DNA of 64,000 bases from Cavenderia fasciculata (Eukaryota; Evosea; Eumycetozoa; Acytosteliales; Cavenderiaceae), in NCBI RefSeq assembly GCF_000203815.1, contig NW_004457737.1, forward strand, positions 124,001-188,000, in the 5' to 3' direction. The translations under genes and the position numbers were made by a program. Below are positions 24,271 through 34,022 of this stretch, piece by piece. The stretch's first letter is position 1. Each line of letters opens with the position of its first letter. The notes under the pieces were generated by a model, which worked only from the letters and a program-made list of their open reading frames with translations, was not told where the DNA came from and searched no databases.

Positions 24271-25012
24271 ATGTATAAACAAATAACTTTATTTGTTGTA
24301 GTGCTATATGCCTTTTTTGGCCTCTCCATTGCAACTTTGGGTGTTGATATTTCAGGTCAAACTGATGTCTCTTCATTTTCTTGTCTAAAGTCAAACGGTT
24401 ACTCTTTTGCCATCATTAGTTGTTGGCAGCTTCAAGGTCAACCTGATCCCAATTGTCCAAAATCTATTAGCAATGCTGTAAGTAATACAAACCATCTATC
24501 ATAAGACATTTCTATCGATTGTTTGATGGTCATTTAACTTTGCCTTTTTTTTTTCTGTAAATATTTAGTGGGCTGGTGGTATGAGCAATGTTGATGTATA
24601 CATAACTCCATGTATATCATGTGGTGATGGTTCTAATCAAGTTCAAACAATGATTAAATTCATCCAATCATACAATGCAACATTCAATGGTATGGTATGG
24701 TTTGATGTCGGATCGTATGCATTCTGGTCCAGAAACCAAGTTGCCAACGAAGCCTTCTTTAAAGATATGGTTAAAGGTGCCCAAGTTGCTGGTGTCAAGG
24801 TCGGTATATCCACATCTACTACCCAATGGGATGAGATTATGGGTGGATGGAATGGTGCTTCTTCATTCCCACTCTGGTATTCCGACTTGGATGATAGTCC
24901 TTCATTCACTGACTTTTCACCATTCAGTGGATGGACTACTCCAACCATCAAACAATACTATAGTGATGTCACTATCTGTGGTTTGGGTGATGTCAACCAA
25001 AACTACTATTAA
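24271..25012 (+). CDS. Secreted GH25 lysozyme-like protein, copy 2 (active-site Glu missing)
   Basis: Exons 24271-24477 and 24569-25012 give 216 residues; the start at 24271 aligns with copy 1 and gives the signal peptide MYKQITLFVVVLYAFFG. The GH25 features are GVDISGQ, CWQLQGQPDPNC, VDVYITPC, FFKDMV, PLWYSDLDDSPSFTDF and TPTIKQY. At the catalytic strand it reads VWFDVGS: the Asp of D-x-E is kept but the Glu is Gly. Same gene structure as copy 1, with an identical second-exon length of 444 nt. It may be inactive or have altered activity. Upstream in-frame codons before 24271 are not part of the protein. Confidence 0.85.
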
Positions 25013-25226
25013 AAGATAGAATCAATACAAACAACAAAACTATACACTAGTATATCGTATCTAATATGTAATAATAAATGTAAAAACAAATAAACAAAAA
25101 AGAATAAATTCAAAAAAGAATCCTTTTTCCCTTTTTCAATCATTGAACAATAATTAAATAATTAATTTTTTAATTATTGTTGTATTATAATTAATTAGAG
25201 AGAGAAGGAAGAGATAGAGACACGCA

Positions 25227-25373
25227 ATGCCAAGAGTACAATTAAACTCATTAACTAAATACTTTCACCATTACACTAGAAAAGTAAATGTAAATGATCT
25301 AAACTATATGAATCATCTTGATCATGCATCAGTGTTGAATATTATTCATGGTATGTTGTCATCAAACAAACTG

Positions 25374-25472
<99 letters not shown>

Positions 25473-26026
25473 GTTTCAAATAGATTTACTAATGTATTGA
25501 TTGAATTAATTTAATCAAATTTAAAGAGGCAAGAGTAGAAACATTGAAAACAGTTGGAATAACAGAAAGAAATCTAATACCATCGTTGACAGGTGATAAG
25601 CGAGTCAATATGTTTATAGCAGATATCAATGTTCAATTTCAAAACCAAGAGCCTCGCATGTTTGACGAGTTGGTGATTGAGAGTGGATTCACAGAGAGAA
25701 CAAGAACTGGATTTAGAATGAACCATCGTATTAGACGTCTAGTACCAATTGGTAGCAACGATTTTCCACAAAACATCGAACAAACCGAACCATTGGATAA
25801 ACCATCGTTCCATCACATCAAAGACCAACCAACAGGTACTACATTTCAACCTTTTGCATTGGTAGAGGTTGGTGTTGTCGCAGTCGATACACTTACCAAA
25901 CAACCAGTTGAATTACCAAGCTCATTCTTTGATCGATTAGGTTTTGTTCATACCACCCCTACATCACCAACTACTGATCAAACAGTCAACAAAAATCATC
26001 TATTAGATAAACATAATTGTAAATAA
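25227..26026 (+). CDS. Hotdog-fold acyl-CoA thioesterase-like protein
   Basis: Exons 25227-25350 and 25527-26026 give 207 residues. The join reads NIIH|EARVETLKTVGI, matching the hotdog thioesterase pattern: a D-x-N-x-x-x-H-turn (NDLNYMNHLDHASVL) then the long central helix with E-A-R. Strands DINVQFQNQEPRMFDELVIE and FALVEVGVVAVDTLTKQPVELP complete the fold. Such enzymes hydrolyse acyl-CoA or acyl-ACP thioesters; the substrate is unknown. The catalytic-loop Asp of DxDxxxH-type members corresponds to the VNDLNYMNH region here. The intron carries a long (ATC)n repeat that stays open and mimics a poly-Ile protein when unspliced. Confidence 0.8.
25374..25472. repeat. (ATC)n microsatellite inside the thioesterase intron
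   Basis: About 33 perfect ATC units fill more than half of the intron at 25351-25526. Translated through, they give a run of Ile that is not part of the protein. Confidence 0.97.
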
Positions 26027-27118
26027 TATTAATAATAATTAAAATCAGTAAATAATAATGTAAAATAAAACAAAATAATAATAGCAGTAAGACAAAGGGT
26101 GGTGGGTTATTCTAAGATAGAAACAGGATACCCTTAATGGAATGGTGATTGGATTCTACTTGTTTGCAATCACCTTTTTTTATAAATAAACATTAATGAA
26201 AACAATAAACGACGAGGTGGTGGCTGAAACTCGATGGGCTGTATAGTCCTGCTTGTCCCAAAGGGAAGTGATCACCAAAAAAACAAACATAAGATGTGGT
26301 GCTGCAAAGGGGCCATGTCTGAGCGATGGGCCATCTCTCACTAACGACGTATCTTGTCAGTTTTTTTTTACCACAGTGCCACAAATCGATCTGAGATCAC
26401 ATCTCATGAAATCTGATATCTTTTTTTTTTTTTTTTGTTTGAAAAGAAGAACTTTTGGTCTTTTTTTATCACATCTCATAGTAGGACACAGCAGTAGCAG
26501 AGAGACCCAACAAACACATAATCATAGAGACACACACACAGACAGAGAGAGAGAGAAAGAAAGAGAAAGAGAACACATAAGAGAAAAAAAGTTATATTAT
26601 TTATTGTGTCGTAGTAGTAGTAGTAATAGTAGCAACAGTCGGTCGATATAGATTAGATTAGATAGATATAGATAGATATAGATAGATAGATAGATAGAGG
26701 AATAATAAGAAAAAGAAAGAGATATATATTACATGTAATTGGATTGGATTGAATTGAATTGATTATTTTTATTTTAATAGATCCATTGAATTAAACAAAG
26801 CAAAAGCAAAACAAAACAAAACAAAACACATATTACAACTCGATAGTGATAACATTTATATATAATAATAATAATATTGGGTGTTACGAGGAGGAATAGC
26901 GATTCTTCTCCAATCAATCCACCTATCACCTTTCCTGTTTATTTCATTCAAATCTATAAAACAAAAAACAACCTTAACCCAACCACCCACAATAATTCAC
27001 CATCATCATATCTATTTATAAATATTTATATATATCTATTTATTTATTATTTATTTATTTATTATAAGCATCATATATTTATATATATATATATAATCAT
27101 ATTTGTAATATATTAAAG

Positions 27119-27161
<43 letters not shown>

Positions 27162-27188
27162 AGTATAGTAATAATAATAATAATAATA
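26027..27188. other. Intergenic region and leader of the RapGAP gene
   Basis: No gene is supported in 1.16 kb. The block at 26100-26400 is comparatively GC-rich and contains GAAGTGATCACCAAAAA (26267-26283), which resembles GAAGTAGTCACCAAAAA upstream of lis1 (52784). From 26640 on there are GATA, CAAAA and AT repeats, then a (GA)18 tract at 27123-27158 just ahead of the RapGAP start. Confidence 0.6.
27123..27158. repeat. (GA)n tract in the RapGAP 5' leader
   Basis: Eighteen GA units lie about 30 bases before the start codon at 27189 and are followed by ATA repeats; a similar GA/CT tract sits in the promoters of other genes in this window. Confidence 0.9.
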
Positions 27189-30100
27189 ATGGATAGTTTT
27201 CAATCATTTGGATTATGTGAGAAAGCATTGGAATTCAATGTAGAAGTTGAGTTTCCTAATCACAGCAAAAAGATTTATCAATTTCATTCAAGATTCACTG
27301 TCGATAAAATAAAGGTAGGTTATTCATATGAATATCATCACATATCATATCATATGATCAAAGATTATCAATCATCAGGTCGGTGGCAGAAAAGGAAAGG
27401 ATAGGATAGATGGATAAAAAGAGTAAATCAAGAGAGAGTGAGAGAGATGTGTATTGTCTTTGATGCATTGCAATGAATACATTAAAAATAGATCACCGAG
27501 TGGTTGGTCCAATTTTTGTGTTATGTGTGTTGTGTGTTGTTGGTAGATAGGTAGGGAGGGGGGGTTACGAAATTCACTGGTTTGGTTGATCCACCAATCA
27601 AATCAACACACAGACATAAAACGAACCACAACCACCACCACCACCACAATATATGCGTACATAACAAATAAACCATGATCTCTTTTGTTTTTGCATTGAC
27701 ACGAGATTAGATTCAAATCCAAATCCAAATCCAAAACCAAATCTACTTTACCCACCATCGAATCGATTGACGACGATGATAAACAAGATGATGAATAAGA
27801 TTTATCAACAACAACAACAAACCCTATTTTTGATTCTAATTCTTTTTTTCCTTTCTACACCTCACCTTCTCATTTTTCCCTCAACAAACCAAAATTAGAC
27901 TCTAATATTCCAGGATTCACCAACAGCATTAAGTAAGAATGACTATACTCTCCAAGTCGGTGATGAACAACTATCAGTTGATTTTGTTAGATTTATAGTT
28001 AGCTCCCCAAAAATAACAGAAGCATTGGCAATTGAACCAATTGTTAAAATTCAAGTTGCCCTCAAGGTTTCTTCATTTACAAATACTCAACGTGAAAAAT
28101 TGTAAGATATAAATATAAATATATATATATATATAGTCCATACACATATTTATTTATTAATTATTATTATTTAGGATAATTGGAACAAATAATATGAATC
28201 AATTAAAATCGAATCTTGAAAAATCACCTATTGCAGCTAGATTGGCTGGTGGTGGTAGATTATCAATGACGATGGGTGCCGGTGGAATCTTGAATCAAGA
28301 TGCTCAAAACACTTTAAAGTTGTTGAAAAAATATAAAGAAGAGAATGGAATTAAAGATGACTCGAATGATCATAAAAAGTCATCTTCAAAGGATTCACCT
28401 ACCAAAGAGAGGAGTTCAAGTTCCAATAGTTTCTTTTCAGTCAGACAAGAACGTAGCAGTAGTAGTGGTAGTATCACCAGAGAGAGTAGTACTTCAAGTT
28501 TGAATGGTAGTGATGTAGATAGTGACACTGACTGTTATGCTGCTAGTACAGCCAACAAATATGCAACTATTACAGCTTCACATTTATCACCATCGAAAAA
28601 GACCGGTTCGGGTGGCGATGGTAGTGGAGGTGGATCACCATCAACACCAAAGTCAAAATTAAAATCCTTTTTATTCTCAGAGAAGAAAAAGAGTTCAACC
28701 AAATCGTCTCAATCATGTGACGATCTATCATTATCCATTTCGACATCACCAATACTATTGGTTTCAAATAGACCAAAAACACAAGACTATTCTACTTCTT
28801 CTTTGCAAAGCGGTCCAACTGAATTGGGTGGATCTGCCAACAGTCCTTTATCACATTCACCTTCACATTCACGGTCATCATCTTGCGATGCATTTTCATC
28901 GTCACCCAACAACAACAACAATAATAATGGTGCTGCAGGAACAATAAGTAATTACGAACAGATTAAAGATTTTAGTTTAATTGAAAATACCAAAGGATTC
29001 AATGTAGAGTCTTACCGAAAGGGCTATCAAGCAAGTCGTCATCTCCAACTTGACCCCCTCATCACCAATGAAAGTTGGTACGCCAAACATTTCCACAATC
29101 AACCAGACCACGTTAATTTTATTGGTCAAGATGAAAAGAATGGTACTTTTATAGTATCTTGTATTAAAAATATCGTCGTCTCTGAAGATAAAGAAAAAGA
29201 TAAATCATCAAAAAATAATAGTTATAAAGTTTTATTAAGAACTAAATCTGTATGTATAGATAGACAGATAGGATATTTGATGATTAATATTAATATTCAA
29301 TTTATTTATTTATTATTATTTTAGAATGATATTTATACAACTACCAATTTATCATCATCAAAAATACAAATTAAAGAAATCATTCAAAATATAGCACCAG
29401 ACTTATCAACTAAAAATATAAAGAAATTCAAATCAACAACGGCAGTGGGATCATTGGAAAAGGAGTTATTGAATTTTGAAGAACGTCAGCGAATTAAAAG
29501 TTTTAAATTTGGTGTACTCTATTGTGGCGCAAATCAATCGACCGAAGAGGAGATGCTCTCCAATGCAAGTGGAAGTCAAGATTTTAATGAATTCCTAGAT
29601 ATTCTTGGTGGTCGTATAAAGTTGGAAGGATGGACCAATTATCGAGCTGGATTGGACGTTAAATCAAATACCACCGGTACCGAATCGATATATCAGCTGT
29701 ACCAAGATTTTGAAATTATGTATCATGTCTCTACACTACTTCCTCACAGTATAGTAGATAGTCAACAGGTTGAAAAGAAAAGACATATTGGTAATGACAT
29801 TGTTGTAATTATATTTAAAGAAAGTGATAAACCAATATCTCCAAATACTTTTCAATCTGATTTTAATCGTATGTCTTAAATCAAAAAAAAAAACAAATAA
29901 TATTATTATTGATTCCAACAATATATTTATTAATCCTCAAAATAATTTATTTATCTATCTAGATGTATTTATTGTAGTATCAGTTGATAAACAACATACA
30001 CAACAAAAGAGATACAAAGTTGCCATAACATACAAAGATGGAGTTCCTCAAAACCAACCATTCTTGGAATACCCATGTACTTTCCAAAATAATCAAGACT

Positions 30101-30317
30101 TTAAAAACTTTTTATTGTGTAAATGTATGTATATCAAATTCAAATCAATTCAAATCAATGATCATAGTAGTGTCTATGTATTTATATTAATCAAATTTTT
30201 AATTTAGTTATCAATACAGAATGTTCATCATATGAAGCTCCAAGTTTCAAGATAAAGATTCAAAGAACTAGAACAATGCTACTAAAAAATATTTGTGATA
30301 CTTATACTACTAAATAA
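27189..30317 (+). CDS. Rap/Ran GTPase-activating protein (RapGAP domain)
   Basis: Six exons, 27189-27314, 27914-28101, 28175-29249, 29325-29868, 29963-30124 and 30208-30317, give 734 residues. The N-terminal ~110 residues form a compact domain of unknown type (VDFVRFIVSSPKITEALA). A Ser/Asn-rich linker follows to about residue 360. The C-terminal half is the RapGAP domain: FKFGVLYCGANQSTEEEM, FNEFLDILGGRIKLEGW, YQLYQDFEIMYHVSTLLP and the catalytic helix KKRHIGNDIVVIIF, in which the Asn is the catalytic asparagine of this family. It should stimulate GTP hydrolysis on Rap proteins, which matter for adhesion and chemotaxis in these cells. Intron 1 is 599 nt, far longer than the others here. Neighbour on the right is convergent coaE. 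Confidence 0.85.
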
Positions 30318-30466
30318 TAATAATAATAAATAAAATAAATATAAATATATTATATTATATTTATATTTATAGATTATATACATTAATATATAAAATGTAT
30401 ATTATATTATAAAACAAATTAAATAATTATTTCTACAAAACCCTATTATTATTTATTTATTTCTTT

Positions 30467-31078
30467 TCATTTCTTTGGAACCAATTTAAAATACTCTGAT
30501 AATACTTTTTGTTTTGTTATTTCTTTGTCACCCGTTGTATCAAATACAACGGTTGCATGTTGTTCACGTTCTTGATTACTTAATTGACTGTCTATACGTT
30601 TGATTGCTTCTTGTTCAGAGAGATTGTTACGTTGACATATACGTTTGATGGCTTCTTGTCTATCGATTTTGGTCACCCAGATAGTATCAACTAGCTCGGT
30701 GAATCCAGCCTCTACTAAAACAGCAGCTTCCAATACGACAGCTGGTTCATTGTCTTGTTGGTATTGATCGAATTGTTGTTGAATGATTGTCTTCATCTCT
30801 GGCCACACTATAGAGCATAGTTTAGTCATCTTGTCGGCACTAGAGAATACGATTGGTCCCAACTTTCTTCTATCTATTGATCCATCTTGTTCGTTTACAA
30901 TGTCCAAACCAAACTCTCCAACAATCTTTTGATAGCTATCAGTATCCTTTTGGTATACATTGTGTGCCACCTTGTCTGCATCGATACACTTAACCCCTAA
31001 TTCACTCAAGTATCCTAGTATTGTCGATTTACCAGATGCTATTCCTCCTGTTAATCCAATCTTTATCATCTTTGTCAT
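30467..31078 (-). CDS. coaE: Dephospho-CoA kinase
   Basis: A single exon of 203 residues. The P-loop GLTGGIASGKST lies at residues 8-19, then the DADKVAH substrate motif, FGLDI, and the VVLEAAVLVEAG lid-proximal strand typical of CoaE. The enzyme phosphorylates the ribose 3'-hydroxyl of dephospho-CoA with ATP, the last step of CoA synthesis. Length matches bacterial CoaE and the kinase part of eukaryotic enzymes; no phosphopantetheine adenylyltransferase domain is fused to it, unlike animal COASY. Met-4 is an alternative start. Intronless. Confidence 0.95.
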   Translation of the reverse strand: MTKMIKIGLTGGIASGKSTILGYLSELGVKCIDADKVAHNVYQKDTDSYQKIVGEFGLDIVNEQDGSIDRRKLGPIVFSSADKMTKLCSIVWPEMKTIIQQQFDQYQQDNEPAVVLEAAVLVEAGFTELVDTIWVTKIDRQEAIKRICQRNNLSEQEAIKRIDSQLSNQEREQHATVVFDTTGDKEITKQKVLSEYFKLVPKK

Positions 31079-31569
31079 TATCTATCTATCTATCTTGTTG
31101 TCATAATATACATACAACCTATCATCCAATATTATATTACTTTTTAAAAAAAAGGGGATATTTTTACAAAATAAAAATCAACCAACTATTAATATAAAGA
31201 AAGAGATATTTTAAGAAGAATAAAGGAAGGTTAGATATTTAAATGATTTAAGAAATCTAAATCCTATCTCATCATACATTCTGTTTTACCTTGACCACGA
31301 ATGCATGATTGAATCTAATTAATAACGAGAAAACCGTTGAAACAATGACTTTTTTTTTTTTTTTTTTTTCCTGATCAAAAAAAACAAAAAAAAGACATAG
31401 ACTACAAAATAAATATCGATGTCTAAAAGAAATATCAAACAGACAAACAGACAGACAGACAGATAGACTGATAGAGATATTAGAATGATATAATCTTCTT
31501 AACATCTTGACAAAAGAGACAGACAGACAGACAGACAGACAAACAAACAAAATTTGATTCACAAAAATC
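31079..31569. other. Divergent promoter with CAGA repeats
   Basis: It separates coaE and the Cys/His-rich gene, which diverge. It holds a T22 run near 31350, and two CAGA arrays (about 31440-31463 and 31518-31540). A minus-strand reading of the arrays gives a false VCLSVCLSV peptide. No gene is supported. Confidence 0.6.
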
Positions 31570-33423
31570 ATGACGCAAATATCTAACCAACGCGTTGATC
31601 CCGACCATGGTCAACAACAACACAATCATTTTAGTAGTCATTGTAGTAGTAGTAGTAGTTCACCAGATGACAATGAATATGATCGTCACATTTACTACAA
31701 TCATCATCATCATGATGGTCAACAAAAACAACAGTCATCATCGATTATGGGTTATATGATGACAGGTGAGAGATACCATCACTATAATCAACAACAACAA
31801 GACCAACAACGACCTCCTATACAATATTCATCATCATCATCACCACCACCAAGTACTGTACATTCCTATTCACCTGCTCGTTCCACCTCTTCTTTGCATA
31901 CATCACAAACCGATACAAATGTATCGGCCATAATTCAAATCAATAACAACAACAACGATGGAAATAACAATGGTAATAATGACCATCAATATTCATATCA
32001 ACAATCACCAATCTATGGAAATACGACGATTTATATTGGTGGTGATCGTTCACCAAGTGACACTGATCAAGACAATGAGTTTTCTTCTTCTTCTTCTTCT
32101 TCGAACAACCGACCGACTAAAAGAATGGCTATCAACAATGGCAATGGCAATGACCATTATAATCAAAATAATAATAATACAGCGGCGACACATTCACAAT
32201 ATCCTCAATATAACCGTAATAATCAGATACAACAACCCCTACAAGAACTAGAACAACATATCCACTACCAAAATCAACATATCCAACAACAACAACAACA
32301 ACCTCAACAACCTCAACAACCTCAACCACAACAACAAACAATTATTTCAACTGATGGAAAACAACAACAACAACAAGCATTTGAATGTGATCACGTTGAA
32401 TGTACATTTTCTATTGGATATGTTAGTGCACTTTATGCACATTATAATACCTTTCATACCAAAGAATGCGGTCAACAGTGTGAAAGATGTGAACGCGTCA
32501 AAAGAAAACAAGGAATCACAAAGATGAATTGCAGACATGAAGGATGCACTAAAAAAGTGGCACCAAAATCACTAGAGAACCATGAAAAGAATAGGAACAT
32601 ACACGACCATTGTAGTGACAAATGTGAGATTTGTATACAATTACAATCACAAGTCTACAATCAAATGAATAAGAAGCGATATAGATCAGAGTTGTTAAAA
32701 TCATTACCACCTAGATATAATAATAATAATAGTAACAATAATAATATACAACTCACAATTGAAAATATAAATTACCAATACAATAACAATAATAATCAAA
32801 ATAATAATAATAACTCAACACCACCAAGTCCAACACCTATTTCATCATCAGATCAAGAAGAATTAAATTTAAGTGATACTTCAACATCATCACCTTTTTC
32901 ACAACGTCATACCACCAACAACATTATTATTTTGAATAATAATAATAGTCACCAAACTTTTAATAGCCAATCATCCCCAACTATTGAAACTAAAACATGT
33001 TTAGATCCAAATCATATTAAATGGTGGAACTCATCACCAGAAGGAATTCCATTAACAGAATTTTATAAAACCGATCTAAAAAACTACAAGACCAAATGTA
33101 AACAATGCTTTATGCGACATGGCATTGAAAGAAAAAGGGTGGTTCAAACCACTAAACAATCACATGACTATTCTAATGGTTTTGGTGTTGGTTTTGTTGA
33201 TGAGGCCAACTTTAATTCTTGTAGTAGCAGTAGTAGTAGTGATGAACAGCAGCCGCAGCAGTTAGTAGATATGTCTCGTCAGTTACCACCTCTTACTTTT
33301 CACCAACACAACCCATCAAATCAAAGATCTTATTCGTACGACCAAAATAACCAACCAGAATTATTAAATGATCATCAGCCCCCAATCATTACGAACAAAG
33401 AAAATCAATTAATAACCAAATAA
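31570..33423 (+). CDS. Asn/Gln-rich protein with two Cys/His clusters, unclassified
   Basis: A single exon of 617 residues, mostly Gln, Asn, Ser and His repeats. Two ordered segments stand out. Residues about 273-375 contain CDHVEC, YAHYNTFHTKECGQQCERC, NCRHEGCTKK, HDHCSDKCEIC, spaced like zinc ligands; the pattern loosely recalls TAZ or CCHC-type modules but fits none I know. A second segment near 478-520 has CLDPNHIKWWN and YKTKCKQCFMRHG. Both imply zinc binding and a nuclear role, which is inference. The stop at 33421 is followed in another frame by 47 codons of the same Asn-rich type, so the true C-terminus may be longer. Confidence 0.7.
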   Translation: MTQISNQRVDPDHGQQQHNHFSSHCSSSSSSPDDNEYDRHIYYNHHHHDGQQKQQSSSIMGYMMTGERYHHYNQQQQDQQRPPIQYSSSSSPPPSTVHSYSPARSTSSLHTSQTDTNVSAIIQINNNNNDGNNNGNNDHQYSYQQSPIYGNTTIYIGGDRSPSDTDQDNEFSSSSSSSNNRPTKRMAINNGNGNDHYNQNNNNTAATHSQYPQYNRNNQIQQPLQELEQHIHYQNQHIQQQQQQPQQPQQPQPQQQTIISTDGKQQQQQAFECDHVECTFSIGYVSALYAHYNTFHTKECGQQCERCERVKRKQGITKMNCRHEGCTKKVAPKSLENHEKNRNIHDHCSDKCEICIQLQSQVYNQMNKKRYRSELLKSLPPRYNNNNSNNNNIQLTIENINYQYNNNNNQNNNNNSTPPSPTPISSSDQEELNLSDTSTSSPFSQRHTTNNIIILNNNNSHQTFNSQSSPTIETKTCLDPNHIKWWNSSPEGIPLTEFYKTDLKNYKTKCKQCFMRHGIERKRVVQTTKQSHDYSNGFGVGFVDEANFNSCSSSSSSDEQQPQQLVDMSRQLPPLTFHQHNPSNQRSYSYDQNNQPELLNDHQPPIITNKENQLITK

Positions 33424-34022
33424 TCAACGATGTTTACCGATATAATAATAATAATAATAATCAAAATAATAATCAAAATAATAATAATAATAGCTACAAT
33501 GATCATCATCATTATAATCATAATAATAATAATAATCCCGATTTTAATAATAATAATGCACATTGAGATAATAACTAACCAAACTAAACTAAAATAATTG
33601 TATCTAAATTTGTAAATAAAATAATAATAATCAAAGATCTTTAAGATAAGTTGATCACTACTACTAACTACTAATTGGTGTGATAATGTTGATTATTTCA
33701 AAAAGTTGGATCTTTTTGTTTTAATGCCCAAGGGGCCAAGTAAATCTTGGTCGGGGAGGACAGCTCATGAAAATCATCAAAAAAGCAAAAGATCACTGAG
33801 CCAACATCGAGCTGACCTCACTTTCGTCTCTTGTTTCTTTTCGACGCAGAAAACTCTAGTGGCGTTCACCCAACAAATAATTTCGGAGAGAGAAATAGCA
33901 AAGGAGATAGACAGATACGCACGCGATACACACGATTCACAGTTTAGTAGTAGTAGTATTATACTATATATTTTAAGCATATAACAACCAAAGGTCGACA
34001 AAGCATGATAATATAGAAAACA
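33424..34022. other. Asn-codon-rich tail and intergenic region
   Basis: Bases 33424-33566 form an open frame rich in AAT and CAT codons that would continue the preceding gene after a one-base shift. From 33567 the DNA is ordinary AT-rich spacer with a mixed-composition block at 33720-33930, then the start of the large membrane-protein gene at 34023. A plus-strand ORF at 33706-33984 has no family resemblance. Confidence 0.55.

Noticed and set aside
25227-25514. 95-residue ORF with a 33-residue Ile run
   Set aside because: The run is the (ATC)n repeat inside an intron; splicing at 25351/25527 gives a continuous hotdog protein.
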